DNA of 64,000 nt from JAHEEL01 sp963700375. Its GTDB lineage: Bacteria > Actinomycetota > Acidimicrobiia > Spongiisociales > UBA5794. A program made the translations under genes and the position numbers. The stretch covers positions 186,001-250,000 of the forward strand of contig CAVOXF010000004.1 in NCBI GenBank assembly GCA_963700375.1, given 5' to 3'. Positions 52,792 through 61,319 of the stretch are shown in pieces. The notes under the pieces were generated by a model that did no database searches, was not told the DNA's origin, and was given only the letters and a program-made list of their open reading frames with translations. Position 1 is the stretch's first letter, and each line of letters opens with the position of its first letter.

Positions 52792-54390
52792 GTGAATGGC
52801 ACCATGAGCGCCGCAAGCGGTGCACTCACCGATGCCCGTCGGAGGCGCGACGTTGCATTCTGGCTGGCATGGGGTGTTCTGGTCCTGGTGGCTGTCGCCT
52901 ATGTCGTCTGGTCACTGCACGTGCTCCTCGACACACCAGGCGACGTGTCGCCGTGGTGGCTCGCAGGGTCGATCGCGATCCCCGTGGCCGTGATCGCCGC
53001 CATCACCCCTTCGCTTCGTCCGTATGGAGCCGTCGTGACGCAGTTCACATTGGTCGTATCCGCCGTTGTCGCGATGATCCTGTCTGTCTATCTGGTCGTT
53101 GTGGTCGGTCTGGGCAACGATCTAGATGGCACGGAGCATCGTGTCCTGGCACTGTCCATGGCGGCCGCGGTTGTTTCGGTGCTTCTCGCTGGGCCTCTCC
53201 GACGGCGCATCACGGTCGCGACGGAGACATGGACCGAGGGCACTGCGAGGCGCTCTACGGCAGCGCTTGAAACCTTCGGGACGAGGATGACGCGTTCTGT
53301 CCCCATGGACGAGCTGCTCCTCCAGCTCGCGGAGGCCCTGCACGAGTCGGTGGCTCCCGCAGGCGCCGAGCTCTGGGTCGGCGAGTCCGGAATCCTCGAT
53401 CGCACGGTCTCGGTCCCCGATCGGGGGAAAGGAAGCACGCACCTAACAGGCGCCGCGCTCGGTGCAGTAGCCGTTGCGAGGGTCTCGGGTGCCACGTGGG
53501 GGAGCATGTGGGTCCCCGACGTTGTGAGCGGCATTGATGGGGAGAACTACGACCTGCGGATTGCCTCGATCACGCACCTTGGGAAGCTCCTCGGCCTGAT
53601 CGTCGTGGTCCGCCACGCTGATGACGGTCCGTTTCGGCCCACCGACGAGGTCGCCCTGGCGGACCTGGCGCGGAGCCTTGGCCTCGCCCTCCACAACGTG
53701 GGGCTCGACTCGGCCCTGCAGAAGTCGTTGATCGAGCTGGAGCATCGCAACGTCGAGCTCCAGGCGTCCCGGGCGAGGATCGTGTCGGCCGGTGACGAGT
53801 CCCGACGACTGATCGAACGCAACCTCCACGACGGCGCGCAGCAGCATCTCGTGGCCCTTGCCCTCAAGGTACGCCTGCTGGAGAAGAAGTTCGGCGCTGC
53901 CAACGAGGGGCTCACCGACGCTCTCGACCAGCTCCAGGAAGATGTTCAGACGACGATCGATGAGGTGCGGGAGCTTGCCCATGGAATCTATCCGCCGCTT
54001 CTTCGTGATCGCGGGCTCGGCAAAGCCCTCGAAAATGCGGCGAGCCGCTCGCCCCTGCCCATCACCGTTGATGCCACGCCGGTTCGATTCGCCGCCGACA
54101 TCGAGGCCGCCGTGTACTTCTGCTGCCTGGAGGCCATGCAGAACGCAGGCAAGTATGCCGGCGACGGCGCCCACATCATGGTGACGGTCACCACCGATGA
54201 GGTGCGACTCGTGTTCGAGGTCGTGGATGATGGTTCCGGATTCGACCTCGACGGCGTCGCCGAGAGTCACGGCTTCGTGAATATGCGCGATCGCGTCGGA
54301 GCCCACGGCGGCGACCTCATCGTCGAATCGAGTCCGGGACACGGAACGCGGGTGGTGGGAGAACTCACGCTGCCGCCAGCCGTTGGCTGA
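52792..54390 (+). CDS. NarL-type sensor histidine kinase (HisKA_3)
   Basis: 532 aa. Four to five N-terminal TM helices (about 18-130), a GAF-like domain (about 160-310), HisKA_3 with phosphoacceptor His346 in IERNLHDGAQQHL, and HATPase_c with DDGSGFDL and GHGTRV. The start may be GTG 52792 or ATG 52804. Follows the ABC genes closely, so it probably senses the transported compound or its effect. Confidence 0.85.
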   Translation: MNGTMSAASGALTDARRRRDVAFWLAWGVLVLVAVAYVVWSLHVLLDTPGDVSPWWLAGSIAIPVAVIAAITPSLRPYGAVVTQFTLVVSAVVAMILSVYLVVVVGLGNDLDGTEHRVLALSMAAAVVSVLLAGPLRRRITVATETWTEGTARRSTAALETFGTRMTRSVPMDELLLQLAEALHESVAPAGAELWVGESGILDRTVSVPDRGKGSTHLTGAALGAVAVARVSGATWGSMWVPDVVSGIDGENYDLRIASITHLGKLLGLIVVVRHADDGPFRPTDEVALADLARSLGLALHNVGLDSALQKSLIELEHRNVELQASRARIVSAGDESRRLIERNLHDGAQQHLVALALKVRLLEKKFGAANEGLTDALDQLQEDVQTTIDEVRELAHGIYPPLLRDRGLGKALENAASRSPLPITVDATPVRFAADIEAAVYFCCLEAMQNAGKYAGDGAHIMVTVTTDEVRLVFEVVDDGSGFDLDGVAESHGFVNMRDRVGAHGGDLIVESSPGHGTRVVGELTLPPAVG

Positions 54391-54680
54391 GCCACCCCCC
54401 GGAACGGATAGAACGGCCGGAAGTACACCCGATTCCGTGGGTGGAAACGGTTCGTCCCTGCAGGAGTCGCCGAAGATTCGCGTGGTCGCCGCAGACGACA
54501 CACTCCTCGTCCGGGAGGGCGTGCAACGGTTACTGGAGGCATCCGACAACATCGACGTCTTCGGAGTCGCCGATTCACTCGACGGGCTCCTTCTCGCCGT
54601 TCAGGATCATGAGCAGGATGTGGTGGTGACCGATATCCGGATGCCACCGACCTTCAGCGACGAGGGGATCCGCGCCGCGG
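54383..54680 (+). pseudogene. Response regulator truncated in its receiver domain
   Basis: From TTG 54383 (or GTG 54437) come IRVVAADDTLLVREGVQRLL, DVVVTDIRMPP with the phosphoacceptor Asp, and FSDEGIRAA, all as in a NarL/LuxR receiver. Similarity stops at about 54680, exactly where the tRNA-Ala-like repeat begins; the rest of the receiver and the DNA-binding domain are gone. The partner kinase is intact, so the pair is orphaned. Confidence 0.8.
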
Positions 54681-54711
54681 TATGCCGATTCGAGCACACG
54701 CCGGCACCGGC

Positions 54712-54761
54712 GCTTGCGACTGGCAGTCAAGAAGTCAGGGGGTCGAATCCCCGCAGTTCCA
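54712..54761 (+). repeat. 3' half of tRNA-Ala(GGC), second copy
   Basis: GCTTG, loop CTGGCAG, T arm GGGGG-TCGAAT-CCCC and CAGTTCC acceptor strand. Similar over about 85 bases to 48897-48985 including the non-tRNA sequence ATTCGAGCACAC to its left. No 5' half. It forms the right edge of the truncated response regulator; 54762-54813 holds no gene. Confidence 0.7.
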
Positions 54762-54813
54762 CGGAGAGATGGACTTTGAATGCCTTGCTGCCGTCTTCGA
54801 GGAGATCCTTCGC

Positions 54814-56151
54814 TCAACCAAGGCTGTCGCGGTTGCTGTTGAGCCGGAGTACGCGGCGGTGCCGCAGCCAGAATGCCTCGCCGAGGAGCGATGCGCCGAC
54901 GATGCCGACGAGCAGTGCCAACGCGGTCGGTCGATTCTTCGCCGTGTCGATCGACAGGACGAGTAGCGCTCCGGCACAGCCCGCCAGTCCCGCTGCGGCG
55001 AGGACTCGGTTGGCTCCGACTGCGGTGCCGGCGAGCAGGGCCGCTGCGTTCACCGCTCCGAACACGATCAGGAACCCGGCGCTGGCGATCGAGGAAATCG
55101 ACGCCACGTCGAGGAGATTGGCGAAGATCAGCGAGAGTGTGGCGGTGATGAACAGACCGACCGGCTCCGACCAGATGCGACGCTCGAACAGCTCCGGCAG
55201 TTCACCCTCGCGGGCGATCGAGTAGCTGAGTCGAGCTGTCCCGTACAGCGTCGCGTTGATTGCCGAAAGGGTCGCCAACACCGCCGAAAGCGCCACCATT
55301 ACGAACCCGACCTGCCCGAGGCTTGGCTGTGCCGCTTGTGCCAGGGCGAAGTCTGCGGCGCTGCCAAGCTGTTGCGGGGTGAGCGATCCAACAGTGACGA
55401 CCGCAATCGCCACATAGAGGACGATCACCGTCCCGACCGACATGTAGAGGGCTCGAGGAAGGGTGTGGCGTGGCTGTCGGATGTCCTCAGCAGCGTTGGC
55501 GATTAGCTCGAAACCTTCGTAGGCAACGAAGATGAGCATGCCCGCAGCGACGATTGCCGGCACTGACGGCCATGTACCCACCGCCAATCGGGTCGTGTCC
55601 ACGGTTGTCATGCCGATGGCGCCGACGACTACCAGTATCGCCAGCTTCACGCCGACGACCGCAGTCTCGGCGCGCGCGACACTGGCCGCCCCCAGGAGGT
55701 TCAGGGCCGTGGGGACGATGATCGCCAGGCTGATCAACAGGTGCAGGAGCCACTGTGGAGCCGCCTGACCCGTTTGGGTGAAGAAGGTGGCGGCGTAGTT
55801 GCCGAACGCCACTGCGTACAGCGCCAACGTGACCAGGTAGCCGAACCACAACAAGTTGTTGAGGGCGCCGGTTGCGATTCCGACACCGAAGACGCGGTCA
55901 ACAAAGACGACGCTGCCTCCCCGGCTTGGGTAGGCGACGGAGAGTTTGGCGTACGAGGACGCGGTCAGCAGCGCTATCGCACCGGCTGCAAGAAACGCAA
56001 GGGGAGCTCCGCCCCCAGCCTGCGTCGCCACCACACCGAGCACCGCGAAGATGCCGCCTCCGACCATCCCACCGATCCCGATGGCAACGGCTCCCCACAG
56101 GCCAACACCAATACGTTCCACCAGAACGTACCTCTCACTGGAAATCGACAC
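54814..56151 (-). CDS. APC-superfamily amino acid permease
   Basis: 445 aa with about 12 TM helices. IGIGGMVGGGIFAVLG at residues 21-36 is the APC helix-1 motif, and VAYEGFELIANAAEDI near 210 the conserved helix-6 segment. Imports amino acids or exchanges organic cations; substrate unclear. GTG start 56151. Divergent from mscS. Confidence 0.85.
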   Translation of the reverse strand: MSISSERYVLVERIGVGLWGAVAIGIGGMVGGGIFAVLGVVATQAGGGAPLAFLAAGAIALLTASSYAKLSVAYPSRGGSVVFVDRVFGVGIATGALNNLLWFGYLVTLALYAVAFGNYAATFFTQTGQAAPQWLLHLLISLAIIVPTALNLLGAASVARAETAVVGVKLAILVVVGAIGMTTVDTTRLAVGTWPSVPAIVAAGMLIFVAYEGFELIANAAEDIRQPRHTLPRALYMSVGTVIVLYVAIAVVTVGSLTPQQLGSAADFALAQAAQPSLGQVGFVMVALSAVLATLSAINATLYGTARLSYSIAREGELPELFERRIWSEPVGLFITATLSLIFANLLDVASISSIASAGFLIVFGAVNAAALLAGTAVGANRVLAAAGLAGCAGALLVLSIDTAKNRPTALALLVGIVGASLLGEAFWLRHRRVLRLNSNRDSLG

Positions 56152-56463
56152 TGTACACCCGACACAACACGGGCAGGTCCGAGCCGATCGGGGTCTTCCG
56201 GAGGGTCATGTGCCGCTGGATGGATTAGGAAGCTGGCAATGGTCTGCAGGCATCGCAGGAGCCACTTCCCGTGTCAGCGGTCCGCGCGTCGCCAGGGCCT
56301 GTGCAGGGGTAGCGTCGCGCGGTGCCGTCCTCAGATGTGATTGTCGGAGGGACACCGTTCGTGGGCAACGGAGGTGGGATGGTGAGCCGTCGCACTGGCG
56401 ATGTCTACCATTCGTGCTTGGGGGTAGGACGGGCGCTCACCATGCGAGCGTAGAAGGGCACCA
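56152..56463. other. Divergent intergenic region
   Basis: About 310 bases between the APC and MscS starts. No coding frame is supported. It should contain promoters for both; none is clear enough to call. Confidence 0.5.
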
Positions 56464-57504
56464 ATGATCGCGGTTCAGGTCACCGAGACCACGATTCCAT
56501 CACCGGTAGAGATCTCCGAGCCCGTCCGACCCGTTTCGGACCTCCTGGTGAATGTGTTCAATCTCGACCGCAATGGCGCGGTTGTCACCTTTGTCGAGGC
56601 GATCGCCGAACCCGCGCTTCAGATCGTGATCATCCTTCTCTCCGCCTGGATTGTGCTTTTGGTGGCACGCCGCATGGTGCGTCGCATCCTTGCACACGCG
56701 GTGAGACGCTCCTCGGGGTCGCCGGCCGAAGATTCGAAATCTCCAATCGCCACGCGTCATGTCCAGCGGCTCGAAGCGCTGGGGACCATCCTCGATAGCC
56801 TGCTCCGTGTTGTCGTATGGTCGATCGCCATCTTTGTGATCATTGGCTCCACGTTCGGGATCAGCCTCGCGCCGCTGCTCGCAGGAGCCGGGATTCTCGG
56901 CGTAGCCCTCGGTTTCGGTGCACAGGACGTTGTGAAGGACTTCCTTTCGGGGTTCTTCATCATTGTTGAGGATCAGTACGGAATCGGTGACATCGTCGAT
57001 GTAGGTGAAGCTACCGGAACGATCGAGTCGATCAGCCTGCGCACGACTCGTCTGCGGGCGGTGAACGGCACGGTGTGGCACGTGCCCAACGGCGAGATCC
57101 GACGGGTAGGCAACATGAGCCAGGAATGGTCCCGTGTGCTCCTCGACATCGAGGTTGCCTATGGAGCCGATATCGATCGTGTCGTGGAGGTCATGGAGTC
57201 GGTCGCCCTCAAGATGGCTCGGGAGAGCGAGTTCCGCGATCTCTTCCTGGATGATCCCCAGGTGTGGGGAGTTGAGACACTCGGGAGCGATTCGGTGGCC
57301 ATTCGTCTCGTCATGAAGACCAAGCCTGGCGAGCAATGGCCCATCTCACGAGAATTCCGTCGTCGCATCAAGCTGGCATTCGATGCGGAAGGGATTGAGA
57401 TCCCGTTCCCTCAACGAACCATCTGGCTTCGAACGGATGGCGCGAGCGATGAGGTTCCGCTTGTGGAGAGCGAACCGATCGATGAGCCGGAGGGTTCATC
57501 CTGA
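56464..57504 (+). CDS. Small-conductance mechanosensitive channel (MscS family)
   Basis: 346 aa. TM1-TM2 (about 45-70, 115-135) and the pore helix LLAGAGILGVALGFGAQDVVKDFLSGFFI (about 138-166) with its Gly/Ala packing, followed by the beta domain (GDIVDVG) and C-terminal alpha/beta domain. Opens at high membrane tension to release osmolytes. Acidic tail. Confidence 0.9.
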   Translation: MIAVQVTETTIPSPVEISEPVRPVSDLLVNVFNLDRNGAVVTFVEAIAEPALQIVIILLSAWIVLLVARRMVRRILAHAVRRSSGSPAEDSKSPIATRHVQRLEALGTILDSLLRVVVWSIAIFVIIGSTFGISLAPLLAGAGILGVALGFGAQDVVKDFLSGFFIIVEDQYGIGDIVDVGEATGTIESISLRTTRLRAVNGTVWHVPNGEIRRVGNMSQEWSRVLLDIEVAYGADIDRVVEVMESVALKMARESEFRDLFLDDPQVWGVETLGSDSVAIRLVMKTKPGEQWPISREFRRRIKLAFDAEGIEIPFPQRTIWLRTDGASDEVPLVESEPIDEPEGSS

Positions 57505-57514
57505 TCAATTCCGC

Positions 57515-57742
57515 TTAGGAGGGCAGCGAACGTAGAACGAACGAACCAAGGGAGTGGTCCATGCTCTCGACTGCTTGACGTTGCATCCCGGCAATACCGA
57601 TGAGTCGATGTCCATTGTCACGGTGATCGACGAGTGGCCGAGCCTCTCTTGCACGACCTTGGGATGGACGCCGGCCCGGAGCAAGACCGTGGCGTGAGCA
57701 TGTCTCAGACCCCTGACGTCGGTCGCCGGAAGGCCCGCTAGC
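57515..57742 (-). pseudogene. C-terminal remnant of a tyrosine integrase
   Basis: Minus strand reads LPATDVRGLRHAHATVLLRAG, then HPKVVQERLGHSSITVTMDI, close to the catalytic end of the intact integrase. The expected DxYSH is DIDSS, so the catalytic Tyr is lost. A shift near 57585 (one base missing) leads to MQRQAVESMDHSLGSF to the stop at 57515. Only the last third or so remains, cut at the neighbouring tRNA-Pro fragment. Confidence 0.7.
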
Positions 57743-57757
57743 AGCCACCAGCGGATC

Positions 57758-57790
57758 GAGGTCGTCGGTTCGAATCCGGCCAGCCCGACG
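57758..57790 (+). repeat. Diverged 3' fragment of tRNA-Pro
   Basis: GAGGTCGTCGGTTCGAAT then CCGGCCAGCCCGACG, 2 differences from the att core. It is followed by GAGAGAACCCTTG...CAGGGGTTCTTCTC, the same hairpin type as after the other copies. Represents an older attachment site. Confidence 0.75.
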
Positions 57791-57858
57791 GAGAGAACCC
57801 TTGTACAGCAGGGGTTCTTCTCTTCGGGGGGTGCGAGGAGAGCGTTGCCCGAGTGCGG

Positions 57859-57882
57859 GTTCCTGGCTGCGTTCCTGGTTCG
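57859..57882. repeat. 12-bp direct repeat pair
   Basis: GTTCCTGGCTGC at 57859-57870 and GTTCCTGGTTCG at 57871-57882. Same 12-base spacing and position relative to the tRNA pieces as at 48856-48879. Confidence 0.45.
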
Positions 57883-57928
57883 CCATGGAATGCCCGTCGG
57901 GAGGCACGATTCAGGGCGTCACGGCAAC

Positions 57929-57974
57929 CTTGCTGGCAGCCAAGGGGTCAGGGGTTCGAATCCCCTCGGCCCCA
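57929..57974 (+). repeat. 3' half of a tRNA-Ala-like gene, third copy
   Basis: CTTG-CTGGCAG-CCAAG anticodon arm (GGC), AGGGG-TTCGAAT-CCCCT T arm and CGGCCCC acceptor strand with A. No 5' half. Stands 138 bases right of the tRNA-Pro fragment, compared with 143 at 48.8-48.9 kb. A hairpin GAAACCC...GGGTTTC follows at about 57990-58018. Confidence 0.7.
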
Positions 57975-58067
57975 CCCGAGAGACAACCGTTGAAACCCTT
58001 GCCACGGCGGGGGTTTCGGCCCGCCTGGCGTCGCCAAGCGCGTGAGTCAGGGAGGGTCCTTGCTGTC

Positions 58068-58089
58068 GAGAGTCCGCGAGGAATCCGAG
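58068..58089. repeat. Degenerate 11-bp arm-type repeats
   Basis: GAGAGTCCGCG then AGGAATCCGAG, a weak version of the AAGAGTCCGCG pairs near the 6.1-kb element. Marks the right end of the tRNA-derived scar region. The surrounding 57975-58240 shows no gene. Confidence 0.35.
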
Positions 58090-58240
58090 AGCGTCTGCAG
58101 GAAGATGGTGCCGAGACGCCACCACCGTCCTCTGCTGGGAACGACTCATGGATCGTGGAATCCATCAGCGGTCTCCACGCCTGCGCCCGTAAGGGCGGCG
58201 CCCGGCTTGCGTGTCGGGCGTCCGTATCATCGCAAGTTGT

Positions 58241-58960
58241 ATGAAGCCATGGGAGTGCCCTCACGAGATCGAGCGACCGGTGATGCGTCAGCGCTGGGAG
58301 CAGCTCAGCTATCTTCACTGGCCGGTCGCACCCAACGTCGTCCAGGCGATGCTTCCGTCGGGTCTCGAAGTCGATACCCACGACGGAATGGCCTGGGTTG
58401 GGCTGGTGCCGTTCCAGATGCGCAGCGTCGGCCCAGTCCGGGGGCCGGCCGTCCCCTATTTCGGAACGTTCGCAGAGACGAACGTTCGTACCTACGTGCG
58501 CGGACGAATGGGTCCCGGGGTTTGGTTCAATTCGCTCGATATCGACAGGGCGCTGCCTGTGCTCGTGGCACAGACCCTGTACGGCCTTCCGTACCAGTGG
58601 GCGGCGATGTCGATCCGTGAGGACGGCGACCGCATCACCTATGCGGCCCTACGGCGATGGCCACATCGGCACCGACCACACGGCGCAGTAACCGTTCGCG
58701 TCCGCGACCCGATCCTGAACGATGATCTCACGCCACTCGACCTCTTCCTCACTGCCCGCTGGCGGCTCTACGCTCAGTTGGGGAGCAAGCTGATGGTGGC
58801 TCCGGTAGCCCATCGCCCGTGGCCGTTACACCGAGCCGATGTCGTCGCCCTTGCGGACGGCCTGGTGGCTGCAGGCGGCTACCCGCAACCCGACGGCGAA
58901 CCCCATGTGCTCTACTCGCCGGGCGTCTCGGTGCTCGCCGGTCGCCCGACACGCGCGTAG
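58241..58960 (+). CDS. DUF2071 (YqjF-like) protein
   Basis: 239 aa. WEQLSYLHWPVAPNVVQAMLP, VPFQM, GPAVPYFGTFAETNVRTYV and GVWFNSLDI are the DUF2071 signature segments. Function of the family is unknown. ATG 58241 used. Stop directly abuts the photolyase-related start, so the two are co-transcribed, an association found with photolyases in other bacteria only to my recollection. Confidence 0.8.
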   Translation: MKPWECPHEIERPVMRQRWEQLSYLHWPVAPNVVQAMLPSGLEVDTHDGMAWVGLVPFQMRSVGPVRGPAVPYFGTFAETNVRTYVRGRMGPGVWFNSLDIDRALPVLVAQTLYGLPYQWAAMSIREDGDRITYAALRRWPHRHRPHGAVTVRVRDPILNDDLTPLDLFLTARWRLYAQLGSKLMVAPVAHRPWPLHRADVVALADGLVAAGGYPQPDGEPHVLYSPGVSVLAGRPTRA

Positions 58961-60443
58961 ATGGACACCGTCTGGGTGCTCGGGGATCAGCTCAACCGGT
59001 CCACGGGCGCGCTTGCCGGCGCACCCCGACACCACCCGGATCCTGATGGTGGAGAGCGCCGACAAGATCTCCAGCAAGCCTTTTCACCGGCAGCGGATCC
59101 ATCTGATCGTGACCGCGATGCGACGATTCGCAGCCGAACTGGCGGACGAAGGCTTCGCCGTCGACTATCGCGAGGAGCCGAGTCTGATGGCGGGCTGCGA
59201 GGGGCATGTTCGGGACTACCGGCCGGACGCGGTTCGCGCCGCCGAGCCGGCCTCGCGGTCTGCGACCGTGCTCCTGTCGTCGCTCGGCGTGGAGATGGTG
59301 CGCGATGATCGCTTCCTGTGCCACTACTCGGACTTCGCTGCGTGGGCCGACGGGCGAACCCGCCTCCGTATGGAGGACTTCTACCGCTGGCAACGGCGCC
59401 GGTTGGGCTACCTCATGGACGGGAATGAGCCGGTCGGCGGACGCTGGAACTTCGATGCCGACAATCGCCAGCCACCGCCCGCCGATGGCGGCTCGTTTCC
59501 GGAACCCGTCGTCGACATCCTCGACGATCTCGACCGGGAGGTGATGGCAGGGATATCTGCCACAGCCACCGGCGCAGCGCCAAGCGGATTGTGGGCCACG
59601 GACCGGGCCGGCGCCCTGCGTCGCCTCGACCACTTCGTCGATGTGGTGCTGCCCGACTTCGGCGCCCATGAAGACGCGATGTTGCGCAATGATTGGCATC
59701 TCGCTCACTCCCTGCTGAGCCCCTACTTGAACATCGGCTTGCTCCTGCCCGGGGAGGTGTGCGACGCTGTCGAAGCCGCGTACCGGGCAGGGCGCGTCCC
59801 CCTCAACTCGGCCGAAGGCTTCATCCGCCAGGTGATCGGGTGGCGGGAGTTCATCTGGGGAATCTACTGGCTATGGCCCGATCATTCCGGCCGCAACGTC
59901 CTCGGCAACAACCGGCCACTTCCACCCGTGTTCAGCGGCGCTGAAGCGACCGGCATGCGTTGCGTCGCCGCCACTGTGGGCGACGTCGACCAGCGCGCTT
60001 GGACCCACCACATCCCGCGGCTGATGATCCTCGCCAATCTTGCCAACCTGATCGGCGTACGGCCGTCAGCGGTTGTCGAATGGATGTGGTCGCAGTTCGT
60101 CGATGGAGCCGAGTGGGTGATGATTCCCAATGTCATCGGGATGGGGATGTGGGCTGACGGTGGAGCGATGTCCACCAAGCCCTACGTCTCCGGCGGCGCC
60201 TACATCAACCGGATGAGTGACTACTGCGCTGACTGCCGCTTCAATCCTCGGCTCCGTACCGGGGAGACGGCGTGCCCCTTCACCTCGCTCTACTGGGACT
60301 TCATTGCCCGCCACGCTGACCTCCTCGGGTCGAATCCGCGCATGGCGCGGGCCGTGCGAAGCTTCGAGCGCCTGTCGGACGGCGAGGCGACCCGAGCTCG
60401 CGCCGCCGAGGTGATCGACGGCCTCATGGCGGGAAGGCTCTAG
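58961..60443 (+). CDS. Photolyase-related FeS-BCP (PhrB type), frame broken by one extra base
   Basis: From ATG 58961 MDTVWVLGDQLNRSTGALAG, then one extra base at about 59021, then HPDTTRILMVESADKISSKPFHRQR and the rest intact to TAG 60441-60443, about 493 aa. Middle and C-terminal helical FAD domain with WREFIWGIYW and NYFxx-like DHSGRN; four cysteines (GMRC, YC, DC, AC) fit the [4Fe-4S] cluster of bacterial (6-4) photolyases. Repairs UV lesions with blue light. Upstream neighbour is DUF2071. Confidence 0.85.
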
Positions 60444-60598
60444 GGGTCGAGCGCCGACCGTGATGCCGGGAACGCGGCGGCTGATGACTGCTCGGTGTTC
60501 GCTCCCGGACCGTCATCGCTGGGGAGCGATCCTCTGGTGGTGGTCGGACAGCGAGTTCTTGGTGCATGGCAGGCAGCGCCTCCACAGTGTCGCCTCCG

Positions 60599-61099
60599 TC
60601 AACGTGGTTCGGGGATCTGCTCCACCGTTGCGGTTCTCACGGCAAGTGCGTCGCCACGGCGAACTGTTGCCCCGACGACCATTCCGGCAGACAGGAGCAC
60701 GAGGTTCTTGACGACGAATTCTCCTTCAACGGTCAGTAGGAGGGGGTTGCCGCCGTCGAATGAGATCTCCGGGAGAAGCGCCAAGACGAGGAATGTCCCA
60801 ACCATTTGAACCGCGAACAGACCGAGGACGAGCCTCAACGCAATCCGGAACAGGAGACCAACTCCCACGATGACCTCAAGGACACCAAGCACGGGGACGA
60901 CCCATCCCGGATCGAACCAGTAGACAGTGCTCGCCACGAGGTCGGCGACCGGCGATACGTCGAATACCTTCATGGCACCAAACCAGACGAAGACGATTCC
61001 CAACGAAATGCGAAGCGCTGGAATGCTCCAGCGCCTCAGGAACGCGGTGATGGCCTGGTCTAGGTGGTCGATGAGTGTTGCGAATGCCCTGGTCTCCAT
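60599..61099 (-). CDS. DoxX-family membrane protein
   Basis: 166 aa with four TM helices. LRISLGIVFVWFGAMKVF is typical of DoxX/DoxD-like proteins, and ATVYWFDP of the related DUF417/YkgB-like branch. ATG 61099 with GAAGGAGG seven bases upstream. Sits alone on the minus strand; likely membrane redox or stress role by family. Confidence 0.7.
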   Translation of the reverse strand: METRAFATLIDHLDQAITAFLRRWSIPALRISLGIVFVWFGAMKVFDVSPVADLVASTVYWFDPGWVVPVLGVLEVIVGVGLLFRIALRLVLGLFAVQMVGTFLVLALLPEISFDGGNPLLLTVEGEFVVKNLVLLSAGMVVGATVRRGDALAVRTATVEQIPEPR

Positions 61100-61319
61100 A
61101 GTCCTCCTTCGGGGCAACCCCGATGCCTGGATGGCTCCGGGGTCCGCTGTTTTCAGCATTCGGCGATCCGAACCGGTTCAGACACGAGTCCGTATCGCAC
61201 CTCCGGGCGTGTGAAGATCGACCAGGCCAACCGTCGAGGCCGCTTGACCCGCGACAGAGAGGTTCGTGTTCGTCGCGTGGCCGCAACCTCCTTCGAAGGA
61301 GGCGGTGTCTGCCAACCGA

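Noticed and set aside
48933..57974. Functional tRNA-Ala or extra tRNA-Pro genes
   Set aside because: Anticodon and T arms are present, but no 5' acceptor strand or D arm can be found upstream of any of them.
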